From Lutimaribacter_A marinistellae (GTDB lineage: Bacteria > Pseudomonadota > Alphaproteobacteria > Rhodobacterales > Rhodobacteraceae): a stretch of 64,000 nucleotides of DNA. Below are positions 17,211 to 25,578 of this stretch, piece after piece (within the stretch, counting starts at the first letter, position 1; the number at the start of each line of letters is the position of its first letter). Position numbers and translations under genes: made by a program. The stretch spans positions 558,001-622,000 of the forward strand of contig NZ_JBHRXI010000010.1 in NCBI RefSeq assembly GCF_042648365.1. The letters are read 5' to 3'. The notes under the pieces are model-generated. The model did not search any database and had not been told where the DNA came from. It saw only the letters and a program-made list of their open reading frames with translations.

Positions 17211-18311
17211 ATGCAGACGATCAAGGCAGCGGTGTGCCGGGCGTTCAATCAACCCCTGGTGATCGAGGATGTGCAGCTGGCCAACCCCGGCTTCGGCGAG
17301 GTGGAGGTGACACTCGACGCGGTGGCGATCTGCCATTCCGACATTTCCTTTGCCGAAGGGGCCTGGGGCGGGCATCTGCCGGCGGTCTATGGCCATGAAG
17401 CGGCCGGTGTCGTGACCGGGCTGGGCGAAGGTGTGACGGGTTTCGCCGAGGGCGATACGGTCGTCGTCACCCTGATCCGCGCCTGCGGCAGCTGCCCCAA
17501 CTGTGCCGGCGGAAAACCCACGATCTGCGAGACCCCTTATGACGGCGTCAAGGGACCGCTGAGCGCCGCGGATGGCGAGCCGGTGCTGCAAGCCATGGCC
17601 TGCGGCGCATTTGCCGAAAAGGTCGTGGTGAGCGCGCGCCAGATCGTGAGGATCCCCGAGGATATGGGGCGCGACGTGGCCTGCCTGCTGTCCTGCGGGG
17701 TGATTACCGGCGTCGGTGCCGCGGTCAACGCCGCAGGGCTGCGAGCGGGTCAGGATGTCGTCGTGATCGGCGCGGGCGGCGTCGGTCTGAACGCCATCCA
17801 GGGGGCCCGGATCGCCGGGGCGCGTCGCATCGTTGCGGTCGATATGACGGAAGAGAAGCTGGAGGTCGCACGCGAGTTCGGCGCCACCGATGGCGTTCTG
17901 GCCACCGGGCCGAAACCATGGCGCGCAGCGATGAAGGCGCTGGGTGGTCGTGGCGCGGACGCGGTCATGGTCACGGTTGGAGCGATCGGTGCCTATAACG
18001 ACGCGCCGCGCTACCTGGGCTGGGGCGGCAAGGTCATCATGATCGGGATGCCGCATGCCGGTGCAATGGCCGAGTACGAGCCGATGGCCGCCTCCTTCCA
18101 AGGACATGGGTTCATTGGCTCGAAGATGGGCGACGTGGTGATCCAGCGCGACATTCCGTGGATGATCGACCTTTACCAGCAGGGCCGCCTGAAGCTGGAC
18201 GAGTTGATTTCGGGACGCTGGACGCTGGACCAGATCAACGAGGCAATCGCCGATACCAAGACCGGCGCGGCAAAGCGCAACGTGATCCTGTTCGACCGCG
18301 AGGCGGGCTGA
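17211..18311 (+). CDS. Zinc-dependent alcohol dehydrogenase family protein
   Basis: A 366-residue medium-chain dehydrogenase. Catalytic zinc ligands: Cys in AICHSD, His-Glu in GHEAAGVV, and Cys in SCGVITG. The structural zinc Cys cluster is ACGSCPNCAGGKPTIC. The Rossmann motif is VVVIGAGGVGLNAIQGA, with Asp in VAVDMTEEKLE indicating NAD preference. It resembles class III-like (aryl-alcohol or glutathione-dependent) dehydrogenases but lacks enough evidence for a substrate. ATG at 17211 follows GGACAGGAGGG. The enolase-family gene follows 25 bp on, so the two probably act in one pathway on a hydroxy-acid or sugar-acid. Confidence 0.88.
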   Translation: MQTIKAAVCRAFNQPLVIEDVQLANPGFGEVEVTLDAVAICHSDISFAEGAWGGHLPAVYGHEAAGVVTGLGEGVTGFAEGDTVVVTLIRACGSCPNCAGGKPTICETPYDGVKGPLSAADGEPVLQAMACGAFAEKVVVSARQIVRIPEDMGRDVACLLSCGVITGVGAAVNAAGLRAGQDVVVIGAGGVGLNAIQGARIAGARRIVAVDMTEEKLEVAREFGATDGVLATGPKPWRAAMKALGGRGADAVMVTVGAIGAYNDAPRYLGWGGKVIMIGMPHAGAMAEYEPMAASFQGHGFIGSKMGDVVIQRDIPWMIDLYQQGRLKLDELISGRWTLDQINEAIADTKTGAAKRNVILFDREAG

Positions 18312-18336
18312 ACCCCGCCGGACCAAAGGAAATGGC

Positions 18337-19569
18337 ATGAAGCTGCAAGAGCTGGACATCATCGTGACCGCCCCGCCCGCTCCGGGTTGGGGTGGTCGCT
18401 ACTGGATCCTGGTGAAGGTGACGACCGATACCGGCATAACCGGCTGGGGCGAATGCTATGCCTCTACCATCGGGCCCGAGGCGATGACCCACGTGATCCG
18501 CGATGTGTTTGCGCGGCACATGGAGGGCGAGAATCCAGAGAACATCGAGCTGATGTTCCGCCGGGTCTATTCCTCGGGCTTCACGCAGCGCCCCGACCTG
18601 ACGGTGATGGGTGCCTTTTCGGGGCTTGAGATCGCCTGCTGGGACATTCTGGGCAAGGATCGCGATCGCCCCGTTCACGCGCTGATCGGCGGGCGGATGA
18701 ACGACCGCATCCGCGCCTATACCTATCTGTATCCCCTCGCCCGGCACGATCTGACGAGTTTCTGGAACGACGCGGACGCCGCGGCCGATAGCGCGGCGGA
18801 AATGGTGCGGCAGGGCTTTACCGCGGTAAAGTTCGATCCTGCCGGCCCCTACACGATCCGCGGCGGTCACATGCCGGCCATGTCGGACATCTCGCGTTCG
18901 GTCGCGTTCTGCAAAGCCATCCGCGAGGCGGTAGGCGACCGGGCCGACCTGCTTTTTGGCACGCATGGGCAGTTTTCGACCGCAGGCGCGATTCGCATGG
19001 GGCAGGCGCTGGAGCCTTACTCGCCGCTCTGGTTCGAGGAACCCGTGCCGCCCGACATGGTCGAGGACATGGCGCGCGTCGCCCGGAATGTCCGTATTCC
19101 CGTCGCCACGGGCGAGCGTCTGACCACGCGGGCAGAGTTCGGCGCAGTGCTGCGCGCCGGTGCGGCCGAGATCCTGCAACCGGCGCTGGGGCGTGCCGGC
19201 GGGATCTGGGAAATGAAGAAGGTCGCGGCGATGGCCGAGCTTTTCAACGCCCAGATGGCTCCGCATCTGTATGCAGGACCGGTGGAATGGGCGGCCAACA
19301 TCCAGCTTGCGGCGGCGATCCCGAACATCCTGCTGCTCGAAACGATCGACACACCGTTCCACCGCGCGCTGGTCCGCGACAGCCTCAAGGTCGAAGACGG
19401 GTTCGTGACACCGCCGGACGCCCCCGGCCTCGGCATCGAGGTGGACGAGGACCTGGCGCGCGCGCATCCGTTCGACGGCGACGGGCTGCACCTGCAGATG
19501 CAAGAGGCGCCCTGCGATTACGCGCGGGGCAATGTCTTCCTTGGCGGGGCACCTCCAAAGGAGGGGTGA
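18337..19569 (+). CDS. Mandelate racemase/muconate lactonizing enzyme (enolase superfamily)
   Basis: A 410-residue enolase-superfamily protein, probably a sugar-acid dehydratase of the galactonate/gluconate type. The N-terminal capping domain ends about residue 115. The barrel holds AVKFDPAGP at strand two, FEEPVPPD (Glu metal ligand), ATGERL (Glu metal ligand) and a His in MAPHLYAGP. The segment where most members carry the first metal-ligand Asp (DxH) reads FGTHGQF, with Gly at that place; this may mark a subgroup or altered chemistry. It follows the alcohol dehydrogenase and precedes the ArsR regulator on the same strand. Specific substrate not predictable. Confidence 0.82.
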   Translation: MKLQELDIIVTAPPAPGWGGRYWILVKVTTDTGITGWGECYASTIGPEAMTHVIRDVFARHMEGENPENIELMFRRVYSSGFTQRPDLTVMGAFSGLEIACWDILGKDRDRPVHALIGGRMNDRIRAYTYLYPLARHDLTSFWNDADAAADSAAEMVRQGFTAVKFDPAGPYTIRGGHMPAMSDISRSVAFCKAIREAVGDRADLLFGTHGQFSTAGAIRMGQALEPYSPLWFEEPVPPDMVEDMARVARNVRIPVATGERLTTRAEFGAVLRAGAAEILQPALGRAGGIWEMKKVAAMAELFNAQMAPHLYAGPVEWAANIQLAAAIPNILLLETIDTPFHRALVRDSLKVEDGFVTPPDAPGLGIEVDEDLARAHPFDGDGLHLQMQEAPCDYARGNVFLGGAPPKEG

Positions 19570-19626
19570 CATTCCTCGCGGAATTGAGGATTATGCGCGG
19601 TATAGAACAATCAGGACCCTACGACC

Positions 19627-19968
19627 TTGACAGCACAGGTTCTCAAATCGCCCAAGATGCCGCCCCACGGCACGATCGACATGGCCGGTAGCGCGAGTCA
19701 GGCGGCAGCCTATCTCAAGACTCTGGCCCATGAGGGGCGGCTGATGATCCTTTGCCACCTCTCGGCGGGCGAGAAATCGGTCGGGGAGTTGGAACACCTG
19801 CTCGAGCTGCGCCAGGCTGCGGTCAGCCAGATGCTGGCACGTCTGCGCGACGAGGGGCTTGTCGCAACCAGGCGCGACGGCAAGACGATCTTCTATTCGC
19901 TCGCCGACACAAATACCGAGGCAGTGATCGGCCTTCTTTACGACCTGTTCTGCGGCTCGGACGGCTAA
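19627..19968 (+). CDS. ArsR-family regulator with BigR/SqrR-type cysteine pair
   Basis: A 113-residue winged-helix repressor. The helix-turn-helix is LELRQAAVSQMLARLRDEG and the wing is RRDGKTIFYSLAD. Cys43 (LMILCHL, helix 2) and Cys109 (YDLFCG, helix 5) are 66 residues apart, the same spacing as Cys41 and Cys107 of Rhodobacter SqrR, which form a polysulfide bridge in response to sulfane sulfur. The ArsR arsenic box (ELCVCDL) is missing. So it should sense persulfides or oxidants rather than metals. The start is TTG at 19627; ATG at 19657 or 19681 are alternatives that leave both Cys intact. No sulfide-oxidation gene is adjacent in the window. Confidence 0.8.
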   Translation: MTAQVLKSPKMPPHGTIDMAGSASQAAAYLKTLAHEGRLMILCHLSAGEKSVGELEHLLELRQAAVSQMLARLRDEGLVATRRDGKTIFYSLADTNTEAVIGLLYDLFCGSDG

Positions 19969-19997
19969 TCCCCTGACTTGCCGTTCCCCCGGCGGTT

Positions 19998-20073
19998 TCC
20001 GCCGCGCCGCAGGCGCGGCCCGGCCCAACGGGAGAAGGGCATCCTGATGCCCGTACGATCGGCGGGAGCGCAC
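19998..20073 (-). repeat. Intergenic repeat family 1, copy A, between convergent genes
   Basis: A GC-rich element directly after the stop of the ABC-like gene. It contains a perfect hairpin at 20002-20018 (CCGCGCC/GGCGCGG), a core GGCCCGGCCCAACG at 20017-20030, a hairpin at 20037-20052 (GGGCATC/GATGCCC) and the box GGCGGGAGC. Related copies lie at 25495-25578 and 54634-54713. It may act as a terminator for both converging genes. Confidence 0.7.
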
Positions 20074-20075
20074 CC

Positions 20076-23033
20076 TCAGTTCGAGACGTAACCCGCAACC
20101 ACCTGCAGCAGCTTGAAGGCCGTCGCCGCGTCATTCTCGACAACGGCCAGGAATTCCTCCTCGCCGATGCGCAGGCATGTCAGCTGGGTCTCGGCCACCA
20201 TGCTCAGTGCGCGGGGCACCTTGCGGATCAGGCCCAGTTCTCCCACGAGGGTTCCGGGCCCCACCTTGGCGATCAGCTGGTCCTCTTCATCCGGTTTCGG
20301 CAGGTAGAGCCCCGCTTCGCCCTCGATCACCATGTAGGCGCCATCTGTCGGCTCGTCGTCCTTGCGAAAGATCACATCGCCCGGTTCAGCACGGTACCAA
20401 TTGGCGCCAAAGGCCAGCAGGCGCAATTGTCGCCTGTCCAGGCTCGAGAAAAGCGGCGTCTGTTCCAAGGCGCGAAGTTTGCGTGCAAGATCGGCCGAGG
20501 CCGCGCTGTCCTTCTCTACCGATTTGTCCGATTCCTCTGTCACGATCCGCCCCTGTTGCACTTCGAGATACAGGTCGAAGACCTCTGGATTTTCGAACTG
20601 GTCGTTGAGATAGATCACCGTCGTCTCGGGCAGCAGGTCGCGCAGATTGCGATAGACCGCCCGCTGGGTGTTCATGTCGTAGGTCGCAAGCGCCCGGTCC
20701 AGGATCAGCACGTCGGGCTTCTTGATCGTTGCGCGGGTAAAGGCCAGCGGTTCGGCAAAGACCGCGGGCACGTTCTGGCCGCCCAGCGCGATGGGCACGT
20801 CGTAGATCAGCTCGATCACATCGCTTTGCAAACCGTTCTCGATCAGGACGTCGGTGATGCGGCGGCGCAACTCGTCGGCCCGCGGCCCGCCGACCTGCGT
20901 GATCTTGCCGAACAGTGCGTTTTCAAGAACGTTCAGCCCCGGCGCAAAGGAATCGAGGTCGAGCGGGGCAAAGACATCGCCCAGCGTGCCGAGAAGCTTT
21001 TGGGAATGGCTGCGCCGCAGATCGAGGATGCGCGTCTTCAACTCATCCGAAAAGGCGGGACCGATGCGGTCAGCCGACAGCCGGAACGGGACGACCAGCA
21101 GGTTGGCAAGCTCGGTATCGCTGAGCCCTTTCGCCCCGTCCGAGCGCGCGCGTTCGACAAGATCGAGGGCGGTTTCGTAGGTCTTGGCGTCCAGCTCGAC
21201 CCGGTTGAACAGGGGGTGATCGGTTCCGTCGACGCCGAAGATCTGGCGCAGCATGTCCAGTACGTCCTGGCTGAGTTGGACCAGCGTTTCATCGAGCCCC
21301 AATTCGCGCAGCTGGGCCAGGAACTCGGTTTGTTCGGCCAGCCCCGCCGATGTCAGCCGCGCGCGCGGCGTCGCATACAAAAGGTTCTCGGCCACCGGCA
21401 GCGCGGGATTGTAGCGATCTGGATCGAACAGGTAGGCCTGATCCCGCAGACCGCCCTCTTCGACCGCCTGCTGCACGGCAGGGCGCAGATCGACCAGTCT
21501 TTGCGCCAGTTGCGGATGTTCGTGCGGATCGAAGCTGTGCTCGGTCCCGCGCCGAAACAGGGCAGCGCCTGAACCCAGGCCCTCGATCAGGCGAAGCCAC
21601 CACTTGCGCAACGCCTCTTCGTCGGCCTCGCCCGCACGGGCCGGATCGAGCCAATCCGCTTCGAGAGGGTCGGCGCTGTTGCCGGCGCGCAGTGTTTCCT
21701 CGTGGAACTCGGCGTTGCGCGGCGCACCGAGCGGTTTGGTCAGAACGGGCATCATGACGTTTTCGCCGAAGGTGCCCTGGAACAGCACCGGGTTGGACGT
21801 GGCGTGCCCGATCCGGGCCGCAAGGACCGATTGGTGCAGTGCCGACAGGTCATGACCGGCCACCGTCACCTTGCCGCTCGCCGGCACGACCTCACGCGTC
21901 AGCAGTTGGGCCAGCGCGCGGCGGTCTTCTTCGCTGGGTGCCGCGATCCCGATCACCTGCCCTGCTGGCAGCGTTACGTCCAGATCATCGAGAACCATGT
22001 TCCCGTCGGCGTCGCGGACCGAGACGTCCTGCAGGACGATGTCGCCCTTCAGGTTCGGGATCGCGTCGGGTTCGCCTTCGAACAACGTCTCGTCGACCAT
22101 GCCAGAGGGGGCGAAGCGTTCGGTGACGACCTCCCATCGCAGGGCCATGTCCTGCGTTTGATTGTAATAGGTCAGAAGCTCCTTCCACGGGCTGGAAAGG
22201 TCTTTGTAGGCGGCCAGCGCGGCCACCAGCGCGCCGACCGTCACCTGCCCCTGGATCACGAGGTAGCCGCCGACGGAGTAGAACAGGAAAGGCGTAAGCT
22301 GGCTGATGAAGTTGTTGAGGAACTTCATGAAGAACTTCTTCTGGTAGATCTCGAACCGGATCCCGAAGAGACGGCCGAGCTGATGCGAGATCATGGCACC
22401 GCGGTAACGCCAGCCGCCATTGTTGCGCAGGGTCGAGGCGCCGCTGGCATTCTCGCCGATCTGTGCGGCGAGAACGCGGACTTCCTGAATGCGCTTCTTG
22501 TTGAGCAGGTTGATCTGGCGTTGAAGCTTGGGGATCAGCCAGGCCTGAAGCGGGATAAGCGCGATGGCGGCCATTCCGAACCAGAAGCTTTGCAGGAAAA
22601 GGAAGGCGAGGATCGTCAGCATCTGCCCCGCCTGCAACACTGGCTGGCTGATCATGTCACCCATCAGCCCGCCCATCGGTTCGCTTTCGGCCGTGATCAT
22701 CGAGACCAGCTCTCCCTGGCTTACCCGCTCGAAATAGGGCTGGGGAAAGCGCAGAACGCGGGAGATCAGCAAGTAGCGGAACCGGCGCAGCATCCGCTCG
22801 GACATGACGCCTTTCATCGTGTTGATGCGCATCTTGAGCAGGCCATGCGCCAGCACGGCGACCAGGAACGCAACGCAGAGGATGCCCAGAAAGGTGACCT
22901 GGTCGAAGGTATAGCCCCAGACATCGATCGAGGAACTGGTCGCACCGATGGCGTCGTTGATGATGCGCTTGGGCAGTTCCAGCGTCAGGTAGAGCAGCGG
23001 AAACAGCATGGCCGTGACGGCCAGAAGGATCAT
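20076..23033 (-). CDS. ABC exporter-like protein with degenerate ATPase and C-terminal cNMP-binding domain
   Basis: A 985-residue inner-membrane protein. Residues 1-290 form an exporter-type six-helix transmembrane domain. An ABC ATPase domain follows, but its key motifs are broken: the Walker A site reads IGIAAPSEEDRR without GKS/T, the signature region reads LGGQNVPAVFAEPLAF, Walker B reads VLILDRAL without the catalytic Glu, and the H-loop His is absent (VIYLNDQ). About 280 extra residues are inserted between the Q-loop and signature. The last ~130 residues are a CRP-like cyclic-nucleotide-binding domain with VGELGLIRKVPRA, which keeps the Glu and Arg that bind the cyclic phosphate. Coding similarity continues upstream of this ATG to about 23084 (SLFRFIWKHSKRDQ) without a standard start codon, so the true N-terminus may be longer. 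Confidence 0.82.
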   Translation of the reverse strand: MILLAVTAMLFPLLYLTLELPKRIINDAIGATSSSIDVWGYTFDQVTFLGILCVAFLVAVLAHGLLKMRINTMKGVMSERMLRRFRYLLISRVLRFPQPYFERVSQGELVSMITAESEPMGGLMGDMISQPVLQAGQMLTILAFLFLQSFWFGMAAIALIPLQAWLIPKLQRQINLLNKKRIQEVRVLAAQIGENASGASTLRNNGGWRYRGAMISHQLGRLFGIRFEIYQKKFFMKFLNNFISQLTPFLFYSVGGYLVIQGQVTVGALVAALAAYKDLSSPWKELLTYYNQTQDMALRWEVVTERFAPSGMVDETLFEGEPDAIPNLKGDIVLQDVSVRDADGNMVLDDLDVTLPAGQVIGIAAPSEEDRRALAQLLTREVVPASGKVTVAGHDLSALHQSVLAARIGHATSNPVLFQGTFGENVMMPVLTKPLGAPRNAEFHEETLRAGNSADPLEADWLDPARAGEADEEALRKWWLRLIEGLGSGAALFRRGTEHSFDPHEHPQLAQRLVDLRPAVQQAVEEGGLRDQAYLFDPDRYNPALPVAENLLYATPRARLTSAGLAEQTEFLAQLRELGLDETLVQLSQDVLDMLRQIFGVDGTDHPLFNRVELDAKTYETALDLVERARSDGAKGLSDTELANLLVVPFRLSADRIGPAFSDELKTRILDLRRSHSQKLLGTLGDVFAPLDLDSFAPGLNVLENALFGKITQVGGPRADELRRRITDVLIENGLQSDVIELIYDVPIALGGQNVPAVFAEPLAFTRATIKKPDVLILDRALATYDMNTQRAVYRNLRDLLPETTVIYLNDQFENPEVFDLYLEVQQGRIVTEESDKSVEKDSAASADLARKLRALEQTPLFSSLDRRQLRLLAFGANWYRAEPGDVIFRKDDEPTDGAYMVIEGEAGLYLPKPDEEDQLIAKVGPGTLVGELGLIRKVPRALSMVAETQLTCLRIGEEEFLAVVENDAATAFKLLQVVAGYVSN

Positions 23034-23294
23034 TTGATCCCGCTTGGAGTGCTTCCAGATGAAGCGAAAAAGCGATCGTTCTATGGGACCGTCCCCCGAT
23101 CCGTTTCGCCAGCCCCGTAAACGCGGGCGGTCTTCTTTCGAAATGCAGCCAAAGGGTAGCTTGCGATCCGCGACCGAGGCAATTGCCTTGTGCAGGAAAA
23201 ACTTGCCGAAAACGACCTTTGTGTGAACCAGTTCATTTGCGCGCGCTTCGCCTTGCCCCTAGTCTGGTTCCGAAAAAGTTAACGGAGGACCAAT

Positions 23295-23684
23295 TTGTCC
23301 GTTTCAATCGGCTCTGTCCTGTTGCTGATCTGTCTGCTCCAGATCAAGCACATGTTCGCCGATTACTTCCTTCAGACGCCCAGGATGCTGTCCGGGCGCG
23401 GGGAGTATTGGCACATGGGCCGCGCACAGCATGCGGGCGTTCATGCCGTGGGCTCGGCCATCGTGCTTTTGGGGTTCGGCACGCCCTTCGGGCTGCTGCT
23501 TGCCATCGTGCTTGCCGAATGGGTCGTGCATTTCAACATCGACTTCTGGAAGGCCAGCTACTCGCAGAAAAAGGATCTGACCCCCGACCAGGCGGCGTTC
23601 TGGCGCGCGGCGGGGTTCGACCAGTGCCTGCATCACCTGACCTATATCGCTATGGTCTGGGCCTGGGTCGCCTTCACCGGCTGA
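23295..23684 (+). CDS. DUF3307 family membrane protein
   Basis: A 129-residue protein with three or four membrane helices. The opening QIKHMFADYFLQTPRML and the HFNIDFWK segment are the conserved parts of the DUF3307 family, whose function is unknown. The conserved His and Asp residues within and near membrane helices suggest an enzymatic or ion-handling role. The start is TTG: GGAGG lies six bases upstream and no ATG is available. It is divergent from the ABC-like gene and converges on the adenylate cyclase, with four bases between the stops, so it separates the cyclase from its possible effector. Confidence 0.85.
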   Translation: MSVSIGSVLLLICLLQIKHMFADYFLQTPRMLSGRGEYWHMGRAQHAGVHAVGSAIVLLGFGTPFGLLLAIVLAEWVVHFNIDFWKASYSQKKDLTPDQAAFWRAAGFDQCLHHLTYIAMVWAWVAFTG

Positions 23685-23688
23685 CGGG

Positions 23689-25425
23689 TCACTCGGCCGA
23701 CAAGGCGTGGGACGTGGCGGAGCGCCTGACCGCGAAGGCCGGCACAGGCTCGGCATAGCCCTTGAGTACGATCGGCTCGAGCGGATCGAAGGCGATGTCG
23801 TTGCCTTGCACCGCGTCGCGCGTGGCGAGGTCGACCAGTGCCTGGTCCGGTGCGGCCTTGGAACACAGCCGTGCCGCACGGTTCACGGTCGAGCCCAGAA
23901 CGGTAAAGTCCATTCGGGCATGGGCGCCCATCGCGCCCATCACCACCTCGCCCGAGGCCACGCCGATCCCCAGGTGCAGCTCGTGTTCCGGATGCGCTTC
24001 CAGCAAGCGCGCCATGGCTTCGGTGATCCCCACGGCGCATGCGGTGGCGCGCGCCTCCATCTGTTCGCCCTCGAACACGGCGACCAGAGCATCCCCGATG
24101 AACTTGTCGATATCGCCGCCATGGTCCTGCACGATGTCGGATTGCACGTCGAAATACTGGTTCAGTACCTCGATCACGGTTTCCGGCGGCACCCTTTCCG
24201 AAAATTCGGTGTAGCCGCGGATGTCCGTGAAGATTACAGATACCCGTCTGCGCTCTCCCCCCCGGGTCATCCCCGCCTCCTCGGCCCGCTGGATGGCCGA
24301 GACGGTCCCCGCCGAGACGAATTTCATCAGTTCGACGCGCTCACCCAGGTGGGCGATCATGTGATTGATCCGGCGCGCGAGATCGCCGATCTCATCGCGT
24401 GCGCGCACATCCTCGACACGGACAGAGAAATTGCCCTCGCCGACCTTCTCGGCAACCTGCCCGATCTGAAGGATCGGACGGGTCAGCCGGCGCGAGAAGG
24501 CCAGAGCGCCCAGCGCCGCGACGGCAAATCCGATGAGACCGATGATCAGGATCCGGCCGGTGATCGCGTTGACCACGGCATAGGCGTTCTGCTCGCTCAG
24601 TTCGGTGATGACCGCCCATTGGAACCAGTCGGGAAAGGCATAGGCCCCCAGCATCGCCGTGCCGTCTGGCCGGGCGTATGTTTCCAGCGCGTCGGCGCGG
24701 GCACCGGCCACGATCAGTGGCATGGTCGAAGCCACGATCTTGCGCTGTGCCAGCTGTTCGGGCGAACCGGCAAGAACGGTGCGCCCCGACTGATCCACGA
24801 CGGTGATTTCCCCGCGTTGTGCAAAGGGGTGGCGGCGCACCATCTCTCCCAGAGGGGCCAGGTCGATCTTGGCGGCCATGGTGACCTGTCGCCCTGCGAT
24901 CCGTGTTTCGAGCGGCAGTGCAAGCGTGGCCAGCCAATCGCCGGTTGCCTCTACCCGCGACACGACGGGACGACCGAACTGGCCCGTGCCCGCAATGGCG
25001 TCGATCAGGGCCGCGTCGGTCGACAAGGTCGCGACGGGATCGCGCCCTGCCTGCGCCAGGCGCGTGGCGAAATCCTCGTTGGTCACGAGAATCGGCAGGT
25101 CCGAGCCTTCGACGGAGAGTTGCAGCGCCACCACCTGCGGCAGTTCCTGCAAGCCCAGCGTCAGCAACGAGACCTTTTGCGGCACGCCCAGGTCAGTGCT
25201 GTCGACACCGTTGCGGATGACCATCAGCGGGGTCAGCCAACGCCCCTCGAACGTATTGTCGAAGGACGTGCGCAATTCGGCGGCAACCGTGGTCAGATCC
25301 TCGTTGGCCGCGCTCTTCAGCTCATCCCGCGTCAATCGAGTCAGGTTTTGCCCCACCAGCGCCAGAGGGCCTATGGCGAGGATCACCGCGAAGGCGAAGA
25401 ACTTGAGGCGCAGCGGGAATCTCAT
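23689..25425 (-). CDS. Transmembrane class III adenylate cyclase with periplasmic sensor and HAMP
   Basis: A 578-residue membrane protein. Layout: transmembrane helix at residues ~7-25, a ~270-residue periplasmic region resembling a double Cache sensor, a second helix at ~290-315 (ILIIGLIGFAVAALGALAF), a HAMP linker, and a C-terminal class III cyclase domain. Catalytic residues look intact: metal-binding Asp in IFTDIRGYTEFSE and KFIGDALVAVF, adenine-selecting Lys in DKFIGD and Asp in MDFTVLGS, and transition-state Asn and Arg in VNRAARL. It should therefore make cAMP in response to a periplasmic signal. ATG at 25425 begins the hydrophobic anchor; the ribosome-binding site is weak. It is the last of three minus-strand genes after the FecR and PKD proteins. 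Confidence 0.88.
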   Translation of the reverse strand: MRFPLRLKFFAFAVILAIGPLALVGQNLTRLTRDELKSAANEDLTTVAAELRTSFDNTFEGRWLTPLMVIRNGVDSTDLGVPQKVSLLTLGLQELPQVVALQLSVEGSDLPILVTNEDFATRLAQAGRDPVATLSTDAALIDAIAGTGQFGRPVVSRVEATGDWLATLALPLETRIAGRQVTMAAKIDLAPLGEMVRRHPFAQRGEITVVDQSGRTVLAGSPEQLAQRKIVASTMPLIVAGARADALETYARPDGTAMLGAYAFPDWFQWAVITELSEQNAYAVVNAITGRILIIGLIGFAVAALGALAFSRRLTRPILQIGQVAEKVGEGNFSVRVEDVRARDEIGDLARRINHMIAHLGERVELMKFVSAGTVSAIQRAEEAGMTRGGERRRVSVIFTDIRGYTEFSERVPPETVIEVLNQYFDVQSDIVQDHGGDIDKFIGDALVAVFEGEQMEARATACAVGITEAMARLLEAHPEHELHLGIGVASGEVVMGAMGAHARMDFTVLGSTVNRAARLCSKAAPDQALVDLATRDAVQGNDIAFDPLEPIVLKGYAEPVPAFAVRRSATSHALSAE

Positions 25426-25494
25426 CGCGCCTGAGGGTAACGGATATTCGCCATTGCGTCGCGGAAATTCGCCAAGGCCCATCTGACCGCCAGA

Positions 25495-25578
25495 AGGCGC
25501 GCGCGCCGCCGAAGGCGGCCGGGCCCAACCGCAGAAGCGGCGCCGCAAGGCGCCGTGCCGCAGGGCGGGAGCCCGCCG
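25495..25578 (-). repeat. Intergenic repeat family 1, copy B, directly after the PKD gene
   Basis: Hairpins at 25505-25519 (GCCGCC/GGCGGC), 25539-25554 (GGCGCC/GGCGCC) and 25563-25574 (GGGC/GCCC), with the shared core GGCCGGGCCCAACC and the box GGCGGGAGC touching the stop codon of the PKD gene. It could weaken transcription into the cyclase gene downstream. Confidence 0.7.

Noticed and set aside
20427..23120. Long open frames on the plus strand opposite the ABC-like gene
   Set aside because: They follow the third-position GC bias of the real minus-strand gene, are rich in Arg, Gly, Asp and His without recognisable motifs, and have no ribosome-binding sites.
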